64,000 bases of DNA from Chitinophaga pinensis (GCA_945861665.1 CAMAVS010000001.1:82403-146402); one strand, 5' to 3'. Positions 54,082 through 61,981 are shown, numbered from the stretch's first letter. The notes: generated by a model not told the origin, from the sequence alone. Translations and numbers: made by a program.

Positions 54082-54614
54082 ACACACCTGTTATTTTAGT
54101 AAATACAAATGACGAGCAAATTGGGCACATGCCTAAATTGGAAGCACATCAAAAAGGCCTACTTCATCGGGCTTTCTCAATATTTATTTTTAATCAACGC
54201 GGGCAAATAATGATGCAGCAAAGAGCACTGGACAAATACCATTCTGGGGGTTTGTGGACCAATACCTGCTGCAGTCATCCTATTTTAAATGAATCAACTG
54301 AAGAAACCGCTCATAAAAGATTACTTGAAGAAATGGGTATTACGTGTGATCTAATTCCTGTTACTAAATTTATTTATAAAGCTGAATTGGGAAACGGTTT
54401 AATTGAACATGAATATGATCATGTGTTTATTGGATATTCGAATGATGCCCCTATTCTTAACAAAAACGAAGCCAATGCATGGAAATGGATGGATATTGAT
54501 GTGCTTAAAGAAGAGATCAATAGTAACCCCGATCTTTATACAGCTTGGTTAAAACCAGCACTTGAACATTTGACAAACTATTTATTAACTGAAAAAAATA
54601 AAATACTGAATTAA
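54078..54614 (+). CDS. idi: Isopentenyl-diphosphate delta-isomerase, type 1
   Basis: 178 residues, Nudix-fold. GLLHRAFSIFIFNQRGQIMMQQRALDKYHSGGLWTNTCCSHP holds the metal-binding His and catalytic Cys; RLLEEMGITCDL is the Nudix box; NGLIEHEYDHVFIG includes the catalytic Glu. Supplies DMAPP for carotenoid synthesis. Confidence 0.94.
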   Translation: MNTPVILVNTNDEQIGHMPKLEAHQKGLLHRAFSIFIFNQRGQIMMQQRALDKYHSGGLWTNTCCSHPILNESTEETAHKRLLEEMGITCDLIPVTKFIYKAELGNGLIEHEYDHVFIGYSNDAPILNKNEANAWKWMDIDVLKEEINSNPDLYTAWLKPALEHLTNYLLTEKNKILN

Positions 54615-54621
54615 CATTACC

Positions 54622-55095
54622 ATGATAAATATTTTAACCAACATCGCTATATTAATAGGTGCATTTTTAGGTATGGAATGCGTGGCTTGGCTTGCACATA
54701 AATATATAATGCATGGTTTAGGCTGGTTTTTACATAAAGACCATCATCAAAAAGAAATTGAAGGTTTTTTTGAAAAGAACGACTACTTCTTTTTAATATT
54801 TGCGATACCAGGAATACTTTGTTTGCTTTTCGGAAGCTTTTACAATAATCTTGCTTTGACTATGGTTGGAACTGGCATTACCTTATACGGCGCAACTTAT
54901 TTTTTAGTACATGACATTTTGATTCATCAACGATTTAAGGCCTTTAGAAATTTCGATTCCTTTTATCTTCGGGCCATTCGCAGGGCGCATAAAATGCACC
55001 ACAAACATTTAACAAAACACGATGGTGAATCGTTTGGTATGCTATGGGTACCCATAAAATATTTTAAAGATGCAATGAAATTTAGCCAAAAATGA
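54622..55095 (+). CDS. crtZ: Beta-carotene hydroxylase
   Basis: 157 residues, fatty-acid-hydroxylase family membrane protein. Four His clusters are present: AHKYIMHG, HKDHH, HDILIHQRF and HKMHHKHLTKHDGESFG. Hydroxylates beta-rings to zeaxanthin. Its presence means a lycopene cyclase should exist elsewhere, since none is recognised here. Confidence 0.92.
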   Translation: MINILTNIAILIGAFLGMECVAWLAHKYIMHGLGWFLHKDHHQKEIEGFFEKNDYFFLIFAIPGILCLLFGSFYNNLALTMVGTGITLYGATYFLVHDILIHQRFKAFRNFDSFYLRAIRRAHKMHHKHLTKHDGESFGMLWVPIKYFKDAMKFSQK

Positions 55096-55117
55096 AACCT
55101 TATACCTCATCATAAAT

Positions 55118-55261
55118 ATGGCAGCGATCCTTGTGCTTATTATTTTTATTCCTTGGGCTATTTTATTTACACATTTAGGCGTTTGGAACGAATACCTTTC
55201 AAAAAAAACAATACACAAAAATAGCCAATCGCTAATTTTTATGAAAATAGTAAAAAAATAA
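55118..55261 (+). CDS. Very small membrane protein
   Basis: 47 residues (MAAILVLIIFIPWAILFTHL, then a basic tail ending KIVKK). One membrane helix. Lies in the operon between crtZ and the SDR gene, six bases before the latter. Function unknown; possibly an assembly factor or a conserved micro-protein of the island. Confidence 0.5.
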   Translation: MAAILVLIIFIPWAILFTHLGVWNEYLSKKTIHKNSQSLIFMKIVKK

Positions 55262-55266
55262 AATTT

Positions 55267-55965
55267 ATGGCGAACTACTTAATAATAGGTGCCTCATCGG
55301 GAATAGGAAAAAAACTTGCTGAACAATTATCCGAATTGGGACATCATATAGTTGGAACTTATTGTAAAAATGAAATACATTCTAATAACCCTTTAATTCA
55401 ATTTCATCCATTAAATGTTTTAGATGAAAATATTGTTTTTGATTTTTTACCAGAAATATTAAACGGTGTTATATACTGTCCGGGCAGTATCAACCTTCGA
55501 CCATTTGAAAGAATTAAACCAACCGATTTTATTGATGACTATAATTTGCAGGTTGTGGGTGCAATAAAAATAATACAAACTGTTGCCTCTAAATTAAAAA
55601 AAAGCGATAATGCTGCTATCGTATTATTTTCTACTGTTGCTGTTCAAACAGGGTTGCCCTTTCACACACAGGTAGCTGCATCTAAAGGTGCAATTGAAGG
55701 ATTAACAAAAGCATTGGCTGCGGAGTATGCACCAAAGATTAGAGTGAATTGTATAGCGCCTTCACTAACGGATACTCCTTTGGCATCTTTTTTATTAAAT
55801 AGCGAACAAAAGATAGAAGCAAACGCACAGCGACATCCTCTAAAAAGAATTGGAACAACTGATGACATCGTTAATATGGTTGAATTTTTACTTTCGACTA
55901 AAGCAAGTTGGATAACAGGTCAAATTATGCATGTAGATGGTGGCATTTCTACTTTAAAAATATAA
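55267..55965 (+). CDS. SDR-family protein lacking the catalytic Tyr
   Basis: 232 residues. The Rossmann motif LIIGASSGIGKKLAEQL and the C-terminal VNCIAPSLTDTPLAS, GTTDDIVNMVEFLLS and GQIMHVDGG are classical SDR. The catalytic YxxxK reads V136-A-A-S-K140: the Lys is present but the Tyr is Val. SDRs of this type (with PSLTDTPLA) occur in LitR-linked photoprotection clusters; substrate unknown. It may not be an ordinary ketoreductase. Confidence 0.85.
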   Translation: MANYLIIGASSGIGKKLAEQLSELGHHIVGTYCKNEIHSNNPLIQFHPLNVLDENIVFDFLPEILNGVIYCPGSINLRPFERIKPTDFIDDYNLQVVGAIKIIQTVASKLKKSDNAAIVLFSTVAVQTGLPFHTQVAASKGAIEGLTKALAAEYAPKIRVNCIAPSLTDTPLASFLLNSEQKIEANAQRHPLKRIGTTDDIVNMVEFLLSTKASWITGQIMHVDGGISTLKI

Positions 55966-55971
55966 AAATAT

Positions 55972-56445
55972 ATGGCAATTTATCAATTAATTAAAACTCA
56001 AAAATTACCTTCTACTATCACTGAAATATGGGACTTTATTTCAGCTCCTATTAATTTAAAAGAAATTACACCAAAGCATATGGGCTTTATTGTAACCAGC
56101 AACACTGGTGCAGAAAAAATGTATCCAGGCATGATTATTACTTACAAAGTGAGCCCACTACTTGGTATAAAACTAAACTGGATGACTGAAATTACCCACG
56201 TTAGAGATTATGAATATTTTGTTGATGAACAAAGAGTTGGTCCTTATAAACTATGGCATCATCAACATAAAATTGAACCCATTAAAGGAGGTACTTTAAT
56301 GACAGATATTGTTACTTATGAGCCTCCATTAGGCCTATTGGGTTCAATTGCAAATTCACTATTAATAAAAAAACAACTTCAACTCATATTTGATTACAGA
56401 ACAATTGCCTTAGAAAAGCGATTTGGGAGATTTATTCTAAATTAA
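55972..56445 (+). CDS. SRPBCC-family protein (cell-division-inhibitor-like)
   Basis: 157 residues of the START/Bet v1-like fold: LPSTITEIWDFISAPINLKEITPKHMGF, MYPGMIITYKVSPLLGIKLNWMTEITHV, DEQRVGPYKLWHHQHKIEPI and the final RFGRFI. A lipid- or pigment-binding pocket is likely. In other genomes this family often pairs with the TIGR01777 epimerase, a fragment of which lies at 59456. Confidence 0.85.
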   Translation: MAIYQLIKTQKLPSTITEIWDFISAPINLKEITPKHMGFIVTSNTGAEKMYPGMIITYKVSPLLGIKLNWMTEITHVRDYEYFVDEQRVGPYKLWHHQHKIEPIKGGTLMTDIVTYEPPLGLLGSIANSLLIKKQLQLIFDYRTIALEKRFGRFILN

Positions 56446-56531
56446 ATTTTAAAAGTAAAAACAACAAATTAAATTTTAAAAAATACAGCTAAAAATTTCT
56501 ATTTTTACCAAACAATTAAAAAACAAAAAAC

Positions 56532-56717
56532 ATGTTTAAAAAATTCACAAAAACAGACAAGCTGCTATTTATTGCTGCTATGTTATCGCTAATCTTTTCT
56601 GAAACACTTTATTTTCAGGGAGCAAAAGATGATGCATCTTTTATTGGTATATGGGTTCCTTCAATATTAGCATTTGGTATTTATTTAAAACTAATTAATA
56701 ATTCAAAAAATGACTGA
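56532..56717 (+). CDS. Small two-helix membrane protein
   Basis: 61 residues, two hydrophobic segments (LLFIAAMLSLIFSETLYF and FIGIWVPSILAFGIYLKL). Not recognised. Overlaps the next micro-gene by 8 bases, indicating co-translation. An A-rich leader precedes it, so it may start a second transcript within the island. Confidence 0.6.
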   Translation: MFKKFTKTDKLLFIAAMLSLIFSETLYFQGAKDDASFIGIWVPSILAFGIYLKLINNSKND

Positions 56718-56829
56718 AATTATCCCATATTTTGCCGGACTTGTAACTCTACTTTTTGGCGTAGGGTTCTATTTAGCAATTGCACAACCAGAAAAAAAAG
56801 AAAGCAATAAAAAAACAAAAGGTCACTAA
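56710..56829 (+). CDS. 39-residue membrane protein
   Basis: MTEIIPYFAGLVTLLFGVGF then YLAIAQPEKKESNKKTKGH: one membrane helix and a basic tail. It overlaps the preceding gene and is followed 16 bases later by the DoxX-like pair. Single-helix proteins of this kind are often subunits of membrane complexes. Confidence 0.5.
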   Translation: MTEIIPYFAGLVTLLFGVGFYLAIAQPEKKESNKKTKGH

Positions 56830-56845
56830 CAAGTAAAAAAATAGC

Positions 56846-57190
56846 ATGGCTAATTACCTCAGTATAGCACAAATTATCGTAGCAACTTCAGTTGCCTATA
56901 TTTGGATATTTCGATACGATGTAATCATTAAAGAATTTAAAGACTTCGGATTAAGTGATTTAATCCGAACCTTTGTAGGAGCTTCTAAAATTTCTTTATC
57001 CACTTTATTAATAGTAGGAATTTGGTATCCTTCATTAATTCCTATTCCTTCGATTCTAATGGGATTATTTATGTTAGCAGCTCAATATTTCCATTTCAAA
57101 ATAAAAAATCCCTTCATTAAACATTTACCATCATTGATTTTCTTGATTTTATGTATCTTCATTGCCTTAGTGTCAATGAAGATAATTTAA
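56846..57190 (+). CDS. DoxX-like membrane protein, first of a pair
   Basis: 114 residues, four helices (SIAQIIVATSVAYIWIFRYDVII, SLSTLLIVGIWYPSLIPIPSILMGLFMLAAQ, LPSLIFLILCIFIALV). It fits the DoxX-like group. It is followed after 2 bases by a second protein of the same size and plan. Confidence 0.7.
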   Translation: MANYLSIAQIIVATSVAYIWIFRYDVIIKEFKDFGLSDLIRTFVGASKISLSTLLIVGIWYPSLIPIPSILMGLFMLAAQYFHFKIKNPFIKHLPSLIFLILCIFIALVSMKII

Positions 57191-57192
57191 TC

Positions 57193-57537
57193 ATGAATTA
57201 TTTATTACTTACCTGCGTTTTAATTTCAAGCTTATCTTTTATGGGATATTCTATTTCATATTTTACTTCATCTCATATGAAAACTGAATTTGATAGATTT
57301 AAGTTGAAGAAATTTGGTCTATTTGTAATTATTTTAGAGATACTTGGTGCCTTTGGATTATTGGCAGGTTTGCTCTTTAAGCCTATATTGCTAATATCAT
57401 CTGGCGGACTTGCTTTATTAATGTTGCTTGGTTTAATAACAAGAATTAAATCAAAAGATAGTTTCTTGGTTTCTTCACCAGCTATATTTTATATGATTTT
57501 GAATTCGTACATATATTACTTAGGAAGTAATCAATAA
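57193..57537 (+). CDS. DoxX-like membrane protein, second of a pair
   Basis: 114 residues from the ATG at 57193 (an in-frame alternative at 57151 overlaps the previous gene). Four helices including FGLFVIILEILGAFGLLAGLLF and ISSGGLALLMLLGLITRI. Probably a tandem duplicate that has diverged. Small four-helix pairs can be heterodimeric enzymes; here a link to carotenoid cyclisation was considered but no CrtYc/d motif is visible. Confidence 0.7.
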   Translation: MNYLLLTCVLISSLSFMGYSISYFTSSHMKTEFDRFKLKKFGLFVIILEILGAFGLLAGLLFKPILLISSGGLALLMLLGLITRIKSKDSFLVSSPAIFYMILNSYIYYLGSNQ

Positions 57538-57617
57538 AATTCTCAGACTGTTGGAAAAAAAGCACGTGCGCATTACATGAAATTATAAAACCAAATTCAA
57601 CACACAATCATATAAAT

Positions 57618-58142
57618 ATGATTAGCAAAACTTTTATTAATTTATTTATGTTGATAATTCTTATGAATCCAGCAACAACCAAATCCCAAATTCTGCAAAC
57701 AATTTCAAGTGTAGACTTAAAAAAATACTGTGGGAAATGGTATGAAATAGCATCTTATCCGCAACAGTTTCAGAAAGGTTGCAACTGCACAACAGCGGAA
57801 TATACTTTAAGCGAAAAAGGATTCGTAATAGTTGAAAACCGATGTAATAAAGATAGTGTTGACGGACAACAATCCTATATTAAAGGCAAGGCATTTGTTG
57901 AAAGAAATTCGGGAAATGCAAAATTAAAAGTGCAATTCTTTTGGCCCTTTAAAGGGAAGTACTGGATTATTGATTTGGCAGATGATTACAGCTATGCGGT
58001 AGTGAGCCATCCAAATAAAAAATATTTATGGATTCTATCAAGAAGTCCAAAAATGAATGATACCCTCTACGAACAAATACAATCGCGATTAAAAGAAAAA
58101 GGATTTGATTTATTAAAATTAAAAACCACTACTCAGATTTGA
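57618..58142 (+). CDS. Blc-type lipocalin
   Basis: 174 residues with a signal peptide (MISKTFINLFMLIILMNPATTKS). The lipocalin motif GKWYEIASYPQQFQKGCNCTTAEY and the later YWIIDLADDYSYAVVSHPNKKYLWILSRSP match the bacterial lipocalin Blc. Binds lysophospholipids or other lipids in the periplasm. It is linked to the photolyase by a 4-base overlap, as in other light-stress clusters. Confidence 0.9.
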   Translation: MISKTFINLFMLIILMNPATTKSQILQTISSVDLKKYCGKWYEIASYPQQFQKGCNCTTAEYTLSEKGFVIVENRCNKDSVDGQQSYIKGKAFVERNSGNAKLKVQFFWPFKGKYWIIDLADDYSYAVVSHPNKKYLWILSRSPKMNDTLYEQIQSRLKEKGFDLLKLKTTTQI

Positions 58143-59452
58143 AAAATTTAAAACCTATTACTGTATTTTGGTTTCGCAGAGATTTGCGATTGCACGACAA
58201 TCATGGGCTTTATGAAGCATTGAAGAATTCAAATGAAGTACTCCCAGTTTTTATTTTTGATAAAACTATTTTAAATAAACTTTCCGTCAAAAAAGACAAA
58301 CGGGTTTCTTTTATTCATCAAACAATAAAAAAAATAAACAACAAATTGCTAAAAGTTGGTTCATCCCTTATGGTGCTAAATGAAGAACCAATTAATGCTT
58401 TTAAAACCATCTCCGAATCATTTACGATAAAAGATGTTTTTGCTAATCACGACTACGAACCGTATGCAATTGATAGAGATTTGAAAATTAAAGAATGGTT
58501 GAAAGCGAAAAACATTTCCTTTCATACATTTAAGGACCAAGTAATTTTTGAAATGGAAGAAGTGATGAAACCAGATGGAAATCCATACACCATATTCACT
58601 CCTTATTCAAAAATATGGAAACGAAAATTGGCAGAAGAGAAAATTAAAACCTTTGCATCAGAGAAACTATTATCTAATTTAATTAAAACAAAACCATTTC
58701 ATTTCCCTGCTCTTCATGAAATTGGATTTGAAAATTCGGAGGATGAATTTTCGCCTATTATAATAGATTCGAATTTGATAAGCAATTACCACCTTACACG
58801 AAATCTCCCGGCCGTTAATGGCACAAGTAAATTAAGTATTCATTTACGTTTTGGAACAGTAAGCGTCCGTAAACTTGCCAAAGTGGCTCTTGAATTAAAT
58901 GAACAATGGCTCAATGAATTAATTTGGAGAGAGTTTTTTATGATGATCCTTTTTCATTTTCCTTATGTGGTAAATAAAAGCTTCAAAAAGAAATATGAGA
59001 ATATTAAATGGAGGAACAACGAAATAGAATTTAAAAAATGGTGCGATGGAGAAACAGGATATCCTATAGTGGATGCAGGTATGAGAGAGTTGAATCAAAC
59101 AGGTCTTATGCACAATCGTGTTCGAATGGTTGTTGCTAGTTTTCTTACTAAACACTTATTGATTGACTGGCTTTGGGGGGAAGCATATTTTGCAGAGAAA
59201 CTTTTGGACTACGAACTTTCATCTAACAACGGAAACTGGCAATGGGCAGCAGGTTGCGGATGTGATGCTGCCCCTTATTTCCGGATTTTTAATCCAACCG
59301 AACAAACAAAAAGATTTGACACTAACATGCTTTATATTAAAAAATGGATTAACAATTTCACTTCGGATTATTTGCCACCAATCGTTGAACATACCTTCGC
59401 AAGGAAAAGAGCACTTGAGGTTTTCAAAAAATCATTACTTGAAAATTTTTAA
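58139..59452 (+). CDS. phrB: Class I DNA photolyase/cryptochrome
   Basis: 437 residues from a TTG. The N-terminal photolyase domain (VFWFRRDLRLHDNHGLYEAL) would hold an antenna; the C-terminal FAD domain has WCDGETGYPIVDAGMRELNQTGLMHNRVRMVVASFLTKHLLIDW and NNGNWQWAAGCGCDAAPYFRIFNPTEQTKRFD. Repairs cyclobutane pyrimidine dimers with blue light. FolE/PTPS in the island could relate to a folate or pterin antenna. Confidence 0.93.
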   Translation: MKNLKPITVFWFRRDLRLHDNHGLYEALKNSNEVLPVFIFDKTILNKLSVKKDKRVSFIHQTIKKINNKLLKVGSSLMVLNEEPINAFKTISESFTIKDVFANHDYEPYAIDRDLKIKEWLKAKNISFHTFKDQVIFEMEEVMKPDGNPYTIFTPYSKIWKRKLAEEKIKTFASEKLLSNLIKTKPFHFPALHEIGFENSEDEFSPIIIDSNLISNYHLTRNLPAVNGTSKLSIHLRFGTVSVRKLAKVALELNEQWLNELIWREFFMMILFHFPYVVNKSFKKKYENIKWRNNEIEFKKWCDGETGYPIVDAGMRELNQTGLMHNRVRMVVASFLTKHLLIDWLWGEAYFAEKLLDYELSSNNGNWQWAAGCGCDAAPYFRIFNPTEQTKRFDTNMLYIKKWINNFTSDYLPPIVEHTFARKRALEVFKKSLLENF

Positions 59453-59455
59453 TAA

Positions 59456-59683
59456 ATGAAAAATATATTAATTACCGGAGGAAGTGGTTTTGTAGGGATG
59501 CACCTAACCAATTTACTAAAAGCTAATGGTTATGAAGTAAGTTGGTTAACACGAAAAATAAATACCAACATTGATATACCACAATATTTAATACCTATTC
59601 ACAAAAAAACACACTCTAAAAAAAAGAAAATTATTTTTCCCAACGCACGGGTTCACTGCAAACTTCAACATTTGTGCATCTAA
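59456..59683 (+). pseudogene. Truncated TIGR01777-type epimerase
   Basis: 75 residues. The NAD-binding start KNILITGGSGFVGMHLTNLLKANGYEVSWLTRK is intact; from about residue 45 it becomes Lys-rich and then foreign (IIFPNARVHCKLQHLCI). Full proteins are about 300 residues, so most of the gene has been replaced by the boundary sequence at 59640-59815. It marks the right edge of the light island. Confidence 0.8.
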
Positions 59684-59815
59684 TATAAATCGCTTTTAAT
59701 TACCTTCGTGCGATCATCAAACAGTGTCGCTTCGTATGAACAGAAAACCAGCAGCTAACAGCGGGTTTAAGAAACGACACAACGGACAGACACGATAACC
59801 GCCAAAAATAAATTT
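59640..59815. other. Cassette-like boundary sequence, left
   Basis: Non-coding, more GC-rich than its surroundings: CCCAACGCACGGGTT, later CAGCTAACAGCGGGTTT and GACACAACGGACAGACACG. The last part resembles GACACAACAGACATGACAGG at 61323-61342, so the protease gene between them is flanked by related sequences. Confidence 0.45.
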
Positions 59816-59855
59816 TGATAGTTCTTAATTTTTTTTGTAATATTGATAAACAAAA

Positions 59856-59932
59856 GTTGAGACCAGAAACAACTCAAAAAAACGGGGCATATTCTGAAAA
59901 ACTAAACGAGCAGGAAAACAATAAGAGATAAT
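59856..59932 (+). promoter_or_regulatory. Conserved structured 5' leader, copy 2
   Basis: Stem GTTG/CAAC (59856-59859 and 59870-59873) around AGACCAGAAA, then AAAAAAACGGGGC, ATTCTGAAAA and GAGCAGGAAAA, ending about 19 bases before the ATG. CAGAA in the loop can pair with TTCTG (59892-59896), a possible pseudoknot. It matches 35907-35984 along its length with the same spacing to the start. Confidence 0.7.
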
Positions 59933-61171
59933 ATGAAAAAATCTTCAAACTTTATTCTATTAATAATTTTCCTTCTGTTTTTTCAAATGCAGGGCAAGGG
60001 ACAAAGTGCTGAATGCGTTACTGATTACATTCATAACAATCTAATGCAAACCGATTCTGCTTATCGGAAGCAATTACTTATCCTTGAATCGCAAGTTGAT
60101 GCTAGTATTCAAAATCAAGCAAATAGTATATTAAAATCTCTCATTTACACTATTCCTGTTGTTGTAAATGTTATTCATTTAGGCGAGCCTATTGGAACAG
60201 GTTCCAATATTTCGGATATTCAAATTCAACAAGCTATTATAGGGCTTAATGACCGCTTTAGAAATGTAAATGGTTTAGGAGTTGATGTTGAATTTGACTT
60301 TTGCCTTGCAAGTAGAGACCCAAACGGTAATTCAACTAATGGCATTAACAGGGTTAATGGTTCAATTGTTCCAAATTACCCAGCAAATGGGATAACACCA
60401 ACGGGTAATATGTGTAGCGGAGCAGTTGAAACTGCAATAAAAGACTTAAGTAGATGGCCTGTTTCTGACTATTATAATATTTGGGTAGTTAGCGAAATAT
60501 GTAATGGTGGATTTGTTGGATATGCATCGTATCCAGTTGGGGGACTTTATGATGGATTAGTTATTGTTTCCACCTCTATGACAAGTACCAGTGGAACATT
60601 TCCACATGAAGTTGGTCACGGTTTTTTTCTTTATCATACCTTCAATGGTGATGGTGGTAATGTTTCTTGTCCAATAGATACTAATTGTCTTATAAATGGA
60701 GATCATGTATGCGATACGCCCCCTCATAAACAAGGCGATTGCGGTATAACTAATCCATGTCCTTCGGATAGTGTGTGGGATAACAGCCGATATAATTATA
60801 TGGCTTATTGTCCTTTAGTAAACAGATTTACACAAGGACAGAAAGATAGAATTAGAGCTACAGCCATTGTTGCACCTAGAGCAAGTTTGCTAACTTCACT
60901 AGGTTGTGTGGCTGTAGGAATTAATGAAATAAGTAGTAATAATATATTTTCTATTTTTCCGAATCCTGCTCAAAGTGTAATCAATGTAAGGTCAGATATA
61001 AAGCTTTTAGGCTCAGCTTATGTGGTTTATGACAATACAGGTAAAACAATTTTAAAAGGAAAAATAACTTCTGAGAACACAATCATTGAAGTAGGCAATT
61101 TATCGGGAGGTATTTATTGGTTCAGTGTCGGGGAGAATTTGAAACAGACATTTAAAGTTATAAAAGAATAA
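59933..61171 (+). CDS. Secreted pappalysin-like (M43) metalloprotease with T9SS sorting domain
   Basis: 412 residues. Signal peptide (SSNFILLIIFLLFFQMQGKG), then a zinc protease domain with TFPHEVGHGFFLYHTF and the Met-turn YNYMAYCPLV, Cys-rich CPIDTNCLINGDHVCDTPP as in pappalysins, and a C-terminal type A sorting domain (IFPNPAQSVINV ... FKVIKE). The usual HExxHxxGxxH has Phe in place of the Gly, so activity is not certain. Predicted to be exported by the T9SS. Preceded by the structured leader. Confidence 0.85.
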   Translation: MKKSSNFILLIIFLLFFQMQGKGQSAECVTDYIHNNLMQTDSAYRKQLLILESQVDASIQNQANSILKSLIYTIPVVVNVIHLGEPIGTGSNISDIQIQQAIIGLNDRFRNVNGLGVDVEFDFCLASRDPNGNSTNGINRVNGSIVPNYPANGITPTGNMCSGAVETAIKDLSRWPVSDYYNIWVVSEICNGGFVGYASYPVGGLYDGLVIVSTSMTSTSGTFPHEVGHGFFLYHTFNGDGGNVSCPIDTNCLINGDHVCDTPPHKQGDCGITNPCPSDSVWDNSRYNYMAYCPLVNRFTQGQKDRIRATAIVAPRASLLTSLGCVAVGINEISSNNIFSIFPNPAQSVINVRSDIKLLGSAYVVYDNTGKTILKGKITSENTIIEVGNLSGGIYWFSVGENLKQTFKVIKE

Positions 61172-61444
61172 AGGCGGCCATTAACAGCACCTAAAAAATA
61201 GCCGGGGAAGTACGGATATAAAAAATTGTGAACTACTAAGCATTGTGAGTATAGACAGTGGAGTGTTTCAAAACCTCCACTTCTTGTAGCTGCGAAACGT
61301 TAGGTGTTGCTCGCAACGGAAGACACAACAGACATGACAGGCAGAAAAGTCAGACGATTAAAAAAATAAAAACAACATTTTGAAGTGGTATGGTGGATAA
61401 TGCCAGGCTGATGGTTTACGCATAAATAAAGTACAATTCATAAA
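61172..61444. other. Cassette-like boundary sequence, right
   Basis: No gene. Contains CAGCACCTAA (61190-61199 area) and, about 100 bases on, its inverse GTTAGGTGTTG, which recalls the paired R boxes of integron attC sites (GTTRRRY). Also GACACAACAGACATGACAGG, like the left boundary. The final 60 bases show nothing. Confidence 0.4.
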
Positions 61445-61475
61445 AAAACCCACCTTAGCTAAACTAAGGTGAGTT
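61445..61475 (-). terminator. Terminator of rnpB
   Basis: On the minus strand CACCTTAG-TTTAG-CTAAGGTG followed by GGTTTTTTT, directly after the rnpB 3' end. Confidence 0.85.
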
Positions 61476-61480
61476 TAATG

Positions 61481-61844
61481 TTGCAAACCTATAAGCCGGG
61501 TTCTGTCGAGCTCTATCATTTATCTGGCACTAAGTTCACACTTAGCGTCTAGCAACCTACCCTTCGATTGTTGGACGAGACGCCCTCTTCTCCGCGAACG
61601 GAAATAATCGATTTATTTGGTCTTTCAACTCCTAAGGTTTACCCCCCGGTATAGTTACTTATACCGACCGTGAGCTTTTACCTCACATTTTCACCTTTTC
61701 CGGCATTGCTGCAGGTAGTTATTTTCTGTGGCACTGGCTGTTTGTACTAAAAGTACACCCTTCCCGTTAGGAAGTAGGATTCCCTATGTTGCCCGGACTT
61801 TCCTCCCCCAACCAATTGATTGGAAGCGATAGAACAGTTTGCAA
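61481..61844 (-). ncRNA. rnpB: RNase P RNA (type A)
   Basis: On the minus strand the RNA starts TTGCAAACTG, soon followed by GGAGGAAAGTCCGGGC, the universal P4 5' strand region, and ends ACAGAACCCGGCTTAT then AGGTTTGCAA. The two ends pair as helix P1. About 364 bases, normal for this RNA. It is the catalytic subunit for tRNA 5' maturation. A TATTTTTG element (minus, 61893-61886) may be its promoter. Confidence 0.95.
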
Positions 61845-61908
61845 TATCATTTTAAAAGAACTTCTAATCGTATTTAATTAGTGTACAAAAATAGTAATAA
61901 TTTAAGTT

Positions 61909-61916
61909 TAACTTTG
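61909..61916 (+). promoter_or_regulatory. -7 element of the DUF4294 gene
   Basis: TAACTTTG, exact TAnnTTTG match, 65 bases before the ATG at 61982. Confidence 0.45.
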
Positions 61917-61981
61917 AATAAAAATAGAAGTACAAATGAGTATTAAGGGTATTGGCATATAAATTGATTTGTAGCCTTATT

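Noticed and set aside
56846..57537. Heterodimeric lycopene cyclase CrtYc/CrtYd
   Set aside because: Size and pairing fit, but no cyclase motif (such as PxExxxF) is visible and DoxX-like features fit better.
59640..61444. An integron
   Set aside because: The boundary sequences only partly fit attC consensus boxes and no integrase gene is in the window.
61952..61981. N-terminal extension of the DUF4294 protein
   Set aside because: No ATG, and the signal peptide begins properly at 61982.
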